Assembly (NCBI GenBank): GCA_000309945.1
Contig: CM001633.1
Span: forward strand, 4,877,793 to 4,941,792
Source: Leptolyngbyaceae cyanobacterium JSC-12
Lineage (GTDB): Bacteria > Cyanobacteriota > Cyanobacteriia > Leptolyngbyales > Leptolyngbyaceae
DNA length: 64,000 nucleotides
Direction: 5' to 3'
A program made the translations under genes and the position numbers. Under the pieces are notes generated by a model. It worked only from the letters and a program-made list of their open reading frames with translations. It searched no databases and was not told where the DNA came from. Shown in pieces: positions 19,048 to 27,054 of this stretch (its first letter is position 1; the number at the start of each line of letters is the position of its first letter).

Positions 19048-21150
19048 ATGGGAAAGCCTGGTAAAGAGATGCAACCGGGTCGAAGTTTTCCGCTAGGGGC
19101 AACAGTTTACCCGGAGGGTGTTAACTTCTGCATCTACTCGAAGAGTTGCGACGCGGTAGAACTGTTGCTGTTTGATACTGCGGATGCTCCTAAACCCAGC
19201 CGCATTATTCTGCTTGATCCTAAACGCAACCGCACTTTTTACTACTGGCATGTCTTTGTACCTGGTATTCAAGCTGGGCAGGTCTACGCTTATCGAGTGT
19301 ATGGACCCTTTGCTCCAGAAAAAGGGCATCGCTTTGATAGTACCAAAGTCCTGCTCGACCCCTATGCCAGAGCCGTTGTGGGCTGGGAGCACTACAGTCG
19401 GGAAGCAGCCATTCGTCCTGGCGATAATTGTCCTCAATCGTTGCGGAGTGTTGTGCTCGATCCCACCACCTATGATTGGGAAGGTGATACCCCCCTCTGC
19501 CTGCCATACTCGCAAAGTGTAATTTACGAGATGCATGTGGCAGGGTTTACGCGCCATCCTAACTCGGGTGTAGAAGCCTCGAAGCGAGGAACCTATGCTG
19601 GCTTGATTGAAAAAATTCCCTACTTGAAGCAGTTAGGCATTACAGCTGTGGAACTCATGCCTATTCATGAGTTTGATGAGCAAGATGCCCGCCCTGGTTT
19701 GAAAAACTACTGGGGTTATAGCACCCTTGCCTTTTTTGCCCCCCATCGTGCCTACAGTTCGTCGAAATGTCCACTAGGGGCAGTGGATGAGTTTCGCGAC
19801 ATGGTGAAAGCGTTTCACAAAGCTGGCATTGAAGTGATTTTGGATGTGGTATTTAACCATACGGCAGAGGGGAACCACGAGGGTCCAACGCTATCGTTTC
19901 GAGGGCTGGAAAACCGGGCCTATTACATTCTGGAGAAAAATCCAGCCTACTATAGTAACTATAGTGGTTGCGGTAACACGGTAAAGGCAAATCATGAAGT
20001 GGTGGCGCGGCTGATTCTCGATTGCTTGCGCTACTGGGTGGATGTAATGCACGTGGATGGATTTCGGTTTGACCTGGCATCCTGCCTATCGCGCGGCAAG
20101 ACGGGACACCCACTGGATGATCCACCGTTGCTCTGGTCGATTGAGTCTGATCCAGTGCTGGCAGGTATTAAGATCATTGCAGAAGCCTGGGATGCAGGTG
20201 GGTTGTATCAGGTGGGGTCGTTTATTGGCGATCGCTTTGCTGAGTGGAATGGGCCGTTTCGGGATGATATTCGACGGTTTGTCAAGGGTGACCCTGGCAT
20301 GGTAGATGAACTGGCTGCCCGCATTCTAGGCAGTCCAGATATTTATAAGCAGCCTGATCGCGAACCGAATCGCAGCATCAACTTTGTTACCTGCCATGAT
20401 GGCTTCACGTTGAATGATCTAGTGTCTTACAACGAGAAACACAACGAAGACAATGGAGAAGACAGCCGCGATGGAGCTAATGATAACTACAGTTGGAACT
20501 GTGGTGTCGAGGGGCCGACTAACGATCCAGCAATTGAAGCCCTGCGACAAAAACAAATCAAAAATCTGTTGACGGCATTGTTCTTTTCTCAAGGAACGCC
20601 GATGCTACTCATGGGGGATGAGGTGCGGCGATCGCAGCGGGGCAACAATAACGCTTATTGTCAAAACAACGAAATTAGCTGGTTTGATTGGAGCCTAGTA
20701 GACAGACACCAGGATTTGCTACGCTTTGTTAGCGGAGTAATTCACTTCATACAATCGTTGGAACTGCTGCAACACGAGACACTACTAGATGTTGTTCCTG
20801 TTCACCCACCCAAACCATTTAGTGCACATAAGCCTTACGTTGTGTGGCATGGGGTGAAATTGAACCAACCGGACTGGGGTTATCATTCCCACAGCCTTGC
20901 TTTTAGTCTGTATCATCCCGACGCCAAGGAGCATTTGCACATTATTTTGAATGCTTATTGGGAACCATTGAAGTTTGAACTACCCAATCTCAAGCGAGGA
21001 ATTGCCTGGCACCGAATTGTCGATACCAGTCTTCCTGCTCCAGACGATTTTCAACCGCCAGATCAAGCTCCTCGCATCAAAGGAACGAGTTATCTAGTAA
21101 GCGATCGCTCGTCTGTTGTGTTGATGGCGTTCCCACCGCGCAAGGCATAA
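19048..21150 (+). CDS. glgX: Glycogen debranching enzyme (isoamylase type)
   Basis: A 700-residue GH13 enzyme that cleaves alpha-1,6 branches in glycogen. It has an N-terminal CBM48-like domain (FPLGATVYPEGVNFCIYS), then the TIM-barrel motifs: DVVFNHTAEGN, VDGFRFDLAS (catalytic nucleophile Asp), IIAEAWDAGG (acid/base Glu) and FVTCHDGFTLNDLVSYN (third catalytic Asp), all intact. GNNNAYCQNNEISWFDW is diagnostic of GlgX/TreX. The ATG at 19048 has GGAG upstream. It is followed 131 bp later by a phosphoketolase-like gene on the same strand, a plausible carbon-catabolism pairing. Confidence 0.95.
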   Translation: MGKPGKEMQPGRSFPLGATVYPEGVNFCIYSKSCDAVELLLFDTADAPKPSRIILLDPKRNRTFYYWHVFVPGIQAGQVYAYRVYGPFAPEKGHRFDSTKVLLDPYARAVVGWEHYSREAAIRPGDNCPQSLRSVVLDPTTYDWEGDTPLCLPYSQSVIYEMHVAGFTRHPNSGVEASKRGTYAGLIEKIPYLKQLGITAVELMPIHEFDEQDARPGLKNYWGYSTLAFFAPHRAYSSSKCPLGAVDEFRDMVKAFHKAGIEVILDVVFNHTAEGNHEGPTLSFRGLENRAYYILEKNPAYYSNYSGCGNTVKANHEVVARLILDCLRYWVDVMHVDGFRFDLASCLSRGKTGHPLDDPPLLWSIESDPVLAGIKIIAEAWDAGGLYQVGSFIGDRFAEWNGPFRDDIRRFVKGDPGMVDELAARILGSPDIYKQPDREPNRSINFVTCHDGFTLNDLVSYNEKHNEDNGEDSRDGANDNYSWNCGVEGPTNDPAIEALRQKQIKNLLTALFFSQGTPMLLMGDEVRRSQRGNNNAYCQNNEISWFDWSLVDRHQDLLRFVSGVIHFIQSLELLQHETLLDVVPVHPPKPFSAHKPYVVWHGVKLNQPDWGYHSHSLAFSLYHPDAKEHLHIILNAYWEPLKFELPNLKRGIAWHRIVDTSLPAPDDFQPPDQAPRIKGTSYLVSDRSSVVLMAFPPRKA

Positions 21151-21281
21151 GCAATAGTCAATGGATTTTGTTGCAAGAATCGTATTCGTCCTATCAACTT
21201 TTTTGCAGCCTTCGCTGTGTACTATAGATTGAGCGATTGTAACCAAACATTGCTCTTCATTCTTGCACCAGGTATCTCAGC

Positions 21282-23492
21282 ATGACGGCAGTTACTTCTA
21301 ACCTCCAGTCCGCTCCCGCCTTTTGCGAGGGGATTCAGTATTTCGGCGACTCATTTCCAGAGTTTGATCAGTACAGTAAAGCCCCCGTGATTGCAGAAGG
21401 CGAGACTGCGATCACGAACCCAACCGATCCGTCTGCCGTTTACCAAACCTTACTCTATGCCGATGCCCTACGCTACCTGACGCTACAGATCACGGGTAGT
21501 AAAGCATCGGGGCATCCAGGTGGATTTGCCAGCCAAGCAGAAGCCTATGCTGCTCTAGTAATGCTGGGACACAAAAACTTTGTCACGGAAGTGGGTCATC
21601 ACGCCCCTGGTTTCTACAGTGCCATGTTTCTTGATTGCTCTCTGGAGGACATGGGGATCGAAACGGTACAACAACTGCGCGATCGCTTCCGGGAACGCCA
21701 CGGCTTACTCGGTCACCTTTCCGGTCAAATCCCTGGGTTGCTGGCTCCTGCCGGACCGCTGGGACAAGGGCAGCACTTTGCCATGGCAGGTGCCAAACTC
21801 CATCCTGACAAACTATTTCCCTTCACAGTCGGCGATGGCGGCTTGGGTGAACCCTACATCATGAGTTCCTTCGGGCATTTCCATACTGCCTATCCCAATG
21901 TCACTAACTTTTTGCCTGTCCTGGTTTGGAATGGCTACTCCCAAGAACACCACAGCATGGTGTCTACTTTGTCTAACGAGCGGATGATTGCCTACTGGCA
22001 GGGCAATGGCTTTGAAGAAGTCGTGTTAGTTGATGCTAAAGACTTTGACGATCGCAATCAAGTTGGCGACTTTGTAGACAGCACTGCATTTTCCTTTGGG
22101 CAGCGCTTGGAGTTTATGAAAGCCATTTTGGTTGGCGCAGATAAGGCTGCGCGATCGGCACTGGGCGGCAAACTCACCGTCTTTATTATCAAACAACTCA
22201 AAGGGGCTGGGGTTCATGCTCGCGGGGCAAAATCCCACAATCTGTATGGACATCACACCCTAGACAACCCTGATATTGTCAACGCACTCAAAGCTCGCGC
22301 TCTACCTCCCGCAGCCTGGGAACTGGTTCGTACTAACTGTACCCGCGCCAATGGGGGACCTGCCAGCAAAACCGTTGTCACTGAATTTGTGCTCCCTCTC
22401 CCTGACTTAGGTTCATTGCCGCTAGAAGAGTACCCCATCGGTGGCGATTCCAAAGTTTCCACCACCTCTATGGGCAGGCTTGTCGCCTACGTCGGACAGA
22501 CCGACCCCGGTTACCTAGTCACGAATGCTGATGGCAACGAAGCTTCCGGCATTGCTAACATTAACCAGGCATTGAAAATTATCCACCCAGTTGAAGACCC
22601 TCTCTACAATCAAAAACCAGGTGGGCAGGTATATGAACCGTTGAGCGAAGATGCCTGCGCCGGACTCGCGGCTGGGCTGGCATTATTTGGCTCTCGGACG
22701 CTCTGGTGCTCCTACGAATCCTTTGCTGTCAACGGCTTACCCATCTGGCAAACAGTGACTCAAGCAATGGCAGAATTGCGCCGCCCCACCCCGTCAACCA
22801 TTACCCTGTTCACCGCAGGAGCATTAGAACAGGGACGCAACGGTTGGACGCACCAACGCCCAGAAATCGAGGCTTACTTTGCGGCAATGATGCGAAATGG
22901 GAATGTGTTTCCTCTATTTCCTCCGGATGCCAACAGCATTCAAGTTTGCTACGAGTGGGGTTTGAGTACCCAAAATAAAGGGATTGTCATTACTGCCAGT
23001 AAATCGCCCCTACCCATTCGCACGACATTGGCACAAACTCGGCAGGCATTACAGGATGGTGGCTTAGTGCTGCACGAGAACCAGGGCAGGCAGACGATTG
23101 TATTTGCAGTGATTGGAGACATGATTCTAAATCCTGTCTTTGAAGCGGTAAAGCAACTTGAAGCTCAAGGTGTGGGTGTCCGTGTAGTGTCTGTGATTAG
23201 CCCTCGTCGCCTCTATCGTCCTGCGGATGTTGCCTGGGAGATTTGTAGCGAGCCAGATAGTGGTTTTATTGATGACGCGACCTTCGATCGCTTCTTTAGC
23301 GGGGATGCCCTGATTGGGGTGACGGGGGGAGCTAGTGCCATGCTTGAACCTATCATGCTGCGGAGCACCGCTAAACGGGATACATTTGCCTGGAAACGAG
23401 GGGAAACCACTGCCAGCCCTGGTGAATTGATGGCACTTAATGGTATTACCCCTGAGAAATTGGCGAAACGAGCAATCGAACTGGTAGGTTAA
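21282..23492 (+). CDS. Divergent phosphoketolase/transketolase-family enzyme
   Basis: A 736-residue thiamine-diphosphate enzyme related to phosphoketolase, which would split xylulose-5-P or fructose-6-P with phosphate to acetyl-P. The TPP motif is visible as VGDGGLGEPYIMSS followed by VLVWNGYSQ. ASGHPGGFASQAEAY and GHLSGQIPG replace the usual phosphoketolase N-terminal wording. Later SYESFAVNGLP, GWTHQRPEI and LFPPDANSIQ match the pattern of phosphoketolase pyrimidine and C-terminal domains. Canonical enzymes are near 790-800 residues, so this is shorter and divergent. It resembles the second phosphoketolase-like protein of cyanobacteria (Synechocystis Sll0529 group, from memory). Activity on sugar phosphates is inferred, not shown. 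Downstream of glgX, suggesting glycogen-derived carbon use. Confidence 0.75.
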   Translation: MTAVTSNLQSAPAFCEGIQYFGDSFPEFDQYSKAPVIAEGETAITNPTDPSAVYQTLLYADALRYLTLQITGSKASGHPGGFASQAEAYAALVMLGHKNFVTEVGHHAPGFYSAMFLDCSLEDMGIETVQQLRDRFRERHGLLGHLSGQIPGLLAPAGPLGQGQHFAMAGAKLHPDKLFPFTVGDGGLGEPYIMSSFGHFHTAYPNVTNFLPVLVWNGYSQEHHSMVSTLSNERMIAYWQGNGFEEVVLVDAKDFDDRNQVGDFVDSTAFSFGQRLEFMKAILVGADKAARSALGGKLTVFIIKQLKGAGVHARGAKSHNLYGHHTLDNPDIVNALKARALPPAAWELVRTNCTRANGGPASKTVVTEFVLPLPDLGSLPLEEYPIGGDSKVSTTSMGRLVAYVGQTDPGYLVTNADGNEASGIANINQALKIIHPVEDPLYNQKPGGQVYEPLSEDACAGLAAGLALFGSRTLWCSYESFAVNGLPIWQTVTQAMAELRRPTPSTITLFTAGALEQGRNGWTHQRPEIEAYFAAMMRNGNVFPLFPPDANSIQVCYEWGLSTQNKGIVITASKSPLPIRTTLAQTRQALQDGGLVLHENQGRQTIVFAVIGDMILNPVFEAVKQLEAQGVGVRVVSVISPRRLYRPADVAWEICSEPDSGFIDDATFDRFFSGDALIGVTGGASAMLEPIMLRSTAKRDTFAWKRGETTASPGELMALNGITPEKLAKRAIELVG

Positions 23493-23513
23493 TCATGGCT
23501 AAACAAGATTGCT

Positions 23514-23900
23514 TTAAGCCTGCTCCACGGCAACTTCAATCGCATCCACTCTGGGAACTTTAATAATGTGATAAGGACGTGTTGTCATGATCTGCACAGC
23601 ACTTGTAGGTTGGCTATAGCGAATCTTAAGAACCAGCAGCGGGTAATTGCTTTGCTTGGTTGTCCGGGTTTCCACACTAACAATTTCGACTGCATAGCCG
23701 GTGGTTGGTTTTTCACTCGTAAAAACGGCAATTACTTGTTCGCAATCAAAATTGATGGGTGGTAAGGGGACTGGTGATTGTTTGGAAGTGTGTCCCTGCC
23801 AAACCTGCTGCCATTGTTCCTGAGTGTTGATCACGATCTGACTGGTAAATGGATAAGTGCTATCCGTTCCACGAGCGATGGTTGCGATGTCCAACTGCAT
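23514..23900 (-). CDS. PrcB C-terminal-domain-like protein
   Basis: A 128-residue protein whose core ITNxQEQWQQVW plus FDCEQVIAVFTSEKPTTGYAVEI matches the PrcB C-terminal domain pattern (hydrophobic strand, then K-P-T-x-G-Y-x-V-E-I). In Treponema denticola PrcB is a lipoprotein that associates with the PrtP protease and PrcA; this copy has no signal peptide or lipobox. It is the last gene of a set transcribed from a serine protease gene, 16 bp after the stop of the middle gene, so a role in a protease complex is a reasonable inference. The C-terminal part carries a conserved-looking TTRPYHIIKVPR stretch. Confidence 0.7.
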   Translation of the reverse strand: MQLDIATIARGTDSTYPFTSQIVINTQEQWQQVWQGHTSKQSPVPLPPINFDCEQVIAVFTSEKPTTGYAVEIVSVETRTTKQSNYPLLVLKIRYSQPTSAVQIMTTRPYHIIKVPRVDAIEVAVEQA

Positions 23901-23916
23901 TTTGTGGCTCCTCTAG

Positions 23917-24219
23917 CTAGATTTCATCCACCACTTCATCCCTCTCATCGATGGTGTCTGCCTCTAGACAAATTTCGACAAAGGCAACTTTGCCAGCCAA
24001 GACTTGAACCGAGATGCGATCGCTTTCCACGTTGTTGCCAAATGCCATCAGTCCATACATTCCAGGTTGCAGATCACCAAAGGCGAAGGTGCCGTCTACA
24101 TCAGTAATAGCTGCAATGTCGGAGTGGTTTGATCCAAACACAATCACTACATTGACATCCGAAATCGGGGTACCTGCAGCATTTTTGATGATTCCTTCGA
24201 TCGCTCCTGTACACTTCAT
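23917..24219 (-). CDS. Carboxypeptidase-regulatory-like (beta-sandwich) domain protein
   Basis: A 100-residue protein made of one transthyretin-like fold: AIEGIIKNAAGTPISDVNVVI, then TDVDGTFAFGDLQPGMYGL, the hallmark T-D-x-x-G-x-F and L-x-P-G-x-Y motifs. It ends with an acidic tail. The start is ATG 4219+20000 (24219), set by a strong AGGAGG about 7 nt before it; the frame is open further upstream but without support. No signal peptide. It lies between the protease gene and the PrcB-like gene. Such domains usually bind or stabilise partner proteins; here the protease is the obvious candidate. Confidence 0.75.
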   Translation of the reverse strand: MKCTGAIEGIIKNAAGTPISDVNVVIVFGSNHSDIAAITDVDGTFAFGDLQPGMYGLMAFGNNVESDRISVQVLAGKVAFVEICLEADTIDERDEVVDEI

Positions 24220-24235
24220 CTTCCATCCTCCTAAA

Positions 24236-24294
24236 CTCAGTAAGAAAACCGGAGGAACTGGCATACAGGATTGAATCTGACACCAGTTCCTCCG
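24236..24294 (-). terminator. Terminator-like hairpin inside the protease operon
   Basis: On the minus strand CGGAGGAACTGG (24294-24283) pairs perfectly with CCAGTTCCTCCG (24261-24250) across a 21-nt loop, followed by GTTTTCTTA. It lies just after the protease stop codon and before the Shine-Dalgarno of the next gene. It could end most transcripts or protect the upstream message. Confidence 0.6.
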
Positions 24295-24302
24295 AATTAA
24301 GG

Positions 24303-25637
24303 TTAGACTCCACCTTCTGTACGCCAGCGCTTCAAGTTATTGAAGACGGGCTGGGTAATGCGGGTTGCAGAGTTGCCAGCAGGAGAGCCATTGGTGTGAA
24401 TACCCACCACAATCCGCTTCCCATCGGTGCCGCGAACCCAAACAGGTGAGCCGCTTTGTCCACCAGCCGTATCGATATCGTAGGTAATAGTACGAGGTTG
24501 GACTGATTTTGCCTTGCGTCCGTGGAACCACATCGTTCCGGCTGGCTTGTCGCCAGGATATCCTGCTGTGTTGAGTTTCTTATTTAGCAGATTGGCGTTT
24601 GAGTAGGAAGCAAAGCCAAAGGACCCAATTTCAGTGGAAACGGCTGCACTCTTGGGTAGAATAATTGCTCCATAGTCATAGTTTCTGGACTTGCTGTTTA
24701 CCCATCCTTTCACTGAACGGAAGGACGTTGCCGTGAATGACTTAAAGGGTTCAGCTTTCTCGTTCCGACCAGGGGTAACCATGATTTGTCGCGCCCAGCC
24801 ACCCTGACCATGAATGTAGACACAGTGACCAGCGGTGATAATGGTTCGTGGTCCGACAAAGAACCCGGTACCTAGGTAAGATCTACCATTTGCAGCTTGA
24901 ATCTTCAGATGGCAGATGCGCTTAAAGGGAATGATTTTGGTATCCATCACCCGCACGCGATCGTCGGTTCCAATCACAACCTCTAGGGATTCTAGTTGTT
25001 GTTCTAGTTCAGCCAGAACGGCTTCATCAATTGCTTCATTGCTTTCTTGATCCGTTTCCCGACGGCGTGTGGGTTTGATGCCTAAGCCCCTTAAACGAGC
25101 CAAAATCGCACGCAATCTGGGGCTGAGTGCAGCAGCGCCTTGCTGGGCAACAACACTTGCCAGAGCGGGAATTGCGGCTTTCACGAGGGGAGCCGCGATC
25201 GCCGCGATCGCCGGAAAAAACTCCTCACTGGTCTCAGCGTTAGCATAATACGCCTCAATCAGCGTTTCTTCTCCCATAGACTCGGTTCGTTGGTTGGCAT
25301 CCCAACCCGGTACCGATTCAAACAGCGATTCAGCATCAGATGATTCATCCAATTCATCCTTTTTGGTTGGCAACGTCACTATTGGTGGGTTGCTGACAGA
25401 GACATGATTATCCGCCTCTTGGGCGGCAGTCGTTTCCTCACCCGTTTCTCCGGTTTCGGTTTCAGCCGCGTCGCTAGGGCTAGAAACTTCATCAACCACG
25501 GTTTCACTACTATCAGACTCGGCATAAGCTCGAGCTCCACTCATTACACTCCCCATTGGTTGACCAGATAAAGGCTGGTCTGCATCAAGCGCATCTCTGT
25601 AAGTAATGCTTACCCGATTTGTTGTTCCGGTGGGCAT
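24303..25637 (-). CDS. Leaderless V8/trypsin-like serine protease with acidic N-terminal region
   Basis: A 444-residue protein with a C-terminal S1-family (V8/glutamyl endopeptidase-like) protease domain. The catalytic triad is complete: His271 in ITAGHCVY, Asp321 in NYDYGAII and Ser395 in GGQSGSPVW. Residues ~1-160 are low-complexity and acidic (many Glu, Ser, Thr, Asp), followed by an alanine-rich stretch (AAIAAPLVKAAIPALASVV) that may be a hydrophobic anchor or propeptide. There is no classic signal peptide. ATG 25637 is chosen because AAGGAG precedes it; an ATG 57 nt upstream lacks one. First gene of a three-gene set with partner-type proteins downstream. It might be activated by removal of the N-terminal region; that is inference. 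Confidence 0.85.
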   Translation of the reverse strand: MPTGTTNRVSITYRDALDADQPLSGQPMGSVMSGARAYAESDSSETVVDEVSSPSDAAETETGETGEETTAAQEADNHVSVSNPPIVTLPTKKDELDESSDAESLFESVPGWDANQRTESMGEETLIEAYYANAETSEEFFPAIAAIAAPLVKAAIPALASVVAQQGAAALSPRLRAILARLRGLGIKPTRRRETDQESNEAIDEAVLAELEQQLESLEVVIGTDDRVRVMDTKIIPFKRICHLKIQAANGRSYLGTGFFVGPRTIITAGHCVYIHGQGGWARQIMVTPGRNEKAEPFKSFTATSFRSVKGWVNSKSRNYDYGAIILPKSAAVSTEIGSFGFASYSNANLLNKKLNTAGYPGDKPAGTMWFHGRKAKSVQPRTITYDIDTAGGQSGSPVWVRGTDGKRIVVGIHTNGSPAGNSATRITQPVFNNLKRWRTEGGV

Positions 25638-26346
25638 GGTAGTTGCTCCTTCAGTAGATTTATTCTGATTGTTTTGAGGGTTTGATGACCTCATGTCACC
25701 AACTTAAAGGAGACAAAATTTGTGTAACAGTCACATAATTTTAGTCAGCAAGAAAAAGTAAGCTATCTGCATGTCAACATTTTATGTGACTACAAATTTT
25801 GTTGAATTAGTGATAGAGCTACCGGCATAAAATCTGATTGTTTAACGTGGTATTATTTGACGAGTATAGCTCCGCTTAACAAGCCTTCTTAAAATCCTTT
25901 CTGTACCTGATCTTGAGTAATTAATCTACTAGTTATAAATCTCAGTATTGAGTGATTTGAAGTGTCTAAAATTACAAGAAAGAATGAGACTGATAATCAA
26001 TAATATTGGTTGAACAATTTGATTAAAACTAAGAATCTACCTACTTTAATAAAGTACCCTTAAGGGTGATAAAGCTTTAGTCTTTACCAATTAAATTAAG
26101 GTTATTGTTTAATGCTCAAGTTGGATTAACTAGCCCAGTAAATCAATAAGAATCAATAAAAAATCCATGAGTTAATCCTAAACATCTAGTATTAAGTCAG
26201 AGCATTTGCATAGGATTTTAAATTTTTTAACGGATAGAAAATAGTTTTCCTAAGGGATGGTTTGGACTTATCCCTTGCGACTATGAGAAATATTTGCGTG
26301 TTAGAGTCAAAAATAATGAAGCGATTTGCATAGTTAGAGGACTATT
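25638..26346. other. Long AT-rich intergenic region between divergent protease and LuxR-type genes
   Basis: About 700 bp without a supported gene, clearly more AT-rich than its flanks. It holds the promoters of both divergent genes. I see no tRNA, no long inverted repeat and no phage attachment site. Its size and composition are unusual for this compact window. Confidence 0.5.
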
Positions 26347-26784
26347 ATGATGCCCTTAAATATTGCCCATCTTGCTGCCTCGTTAAACCCTCAGGAGCCG
26401 CCTGAACCTGAAGTAGAAAGGTTGCTTAAAGAACTGGTAGATCAGGTGAATGCAACTATTACCCTAAAAGAATCGCAAAGCCCTAATTTAATGGAAGATC
26501 AGGTAATGTTTGAATCATGCATCGATGGATTGCACTATCAACTGGTGCGCTGTCGGCCGAAAACTAATCAACCATTGAATTTGAGTCCTCGTGAACTGGA
26601 GATTGCGAGTCTAATCGCTCAGGGATTTCCGAACAAATGCATTGGTCGCACGCTCAACATTAGTCCTTGTACAGTGTCTACTCATCTGCGGCGAATTTTT
26701 GGAAAATTGGGAGTAACATCGAGAGCAGCTATGATTGCTCGCTTGATGGAAGAGAACCTGTTGCGAGATATTGCCAGAAATTAA
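26347..26784 (+). CDS. LuxR-type helix-turn-helix transcription factor
   Basis: A 145-residue protein with a C-terminal GerE/LuxR HTH (residues ~77-138): LSPRELEIASLIAQGFPNKC, then IGRTLNISPCTVSTHLRRIF and KLGVTSRAAMIARL. The N-terminal ~75 residues show no receiver or autoinducer-binding domain, so it is a short stand-alone regulator whose input is unknown. Two in-frame ATGs (26347, 26350) follow GAGGA. It is transcribed away from the protease operon across a 700-bp gap and may regulate it or the following M15-like gene; only position supports this. Confidence 0.85.
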   Translation: MMPLNIAHLAASLNPQEPPEPEVERLLKELVDQVNATITLKESQSPNLMEDQVMFESCIDGLHYQLVRCRPKTNQPLNLSPRELEIASLIAQGFPNKCIGRTLNISPCTVSTHLRRIFGKLGVTSRAAMIARLMEENLLRDIARN

Positions 26785-26971
26785 TGCGGTTAAAGTATCA
26801 TCCATTTTTTGCTGCGAAATAGATTTACTGGAAGTGGTCTAAGTTAGCTTGCGATAGAACAGTAGAAGACATCCATAATCGACTCAGGAATGGAGTACGA
26901 AAATGTGAGTAAAACTCGCAACAACCTTTACATTTTCAACTGAATTCCTGATTGATTTCTCAAGATCGCGT

Positions 26972-27005
26972 ATTTTAAGTACAGGTGTATTTTAAGTACA
27001 GATGT
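26972..27005 (+). repeat. 17-bp tandem repeat, two copies
   Basis: ATTTTAAGTACAGGTGT at 26972-26988 is followed directly by ATTTTAAGTACAGATGT at 26989-27005, one mismatch. It lies 50-83 nt upstream of the M15-like gene, in the probable promoter or leader. Confidence 0.8.
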
Positions 27006-27054
27006 ATTTTTTCTGAATGGTGACGCGATCGCTGCTTAACCCCTCTCTGATGCT

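Noticed and set aside
25638-26346. Prophage or genomic-island attachment region
   Set aside because: No tRNA, integrase or direct repeat boundary was found.
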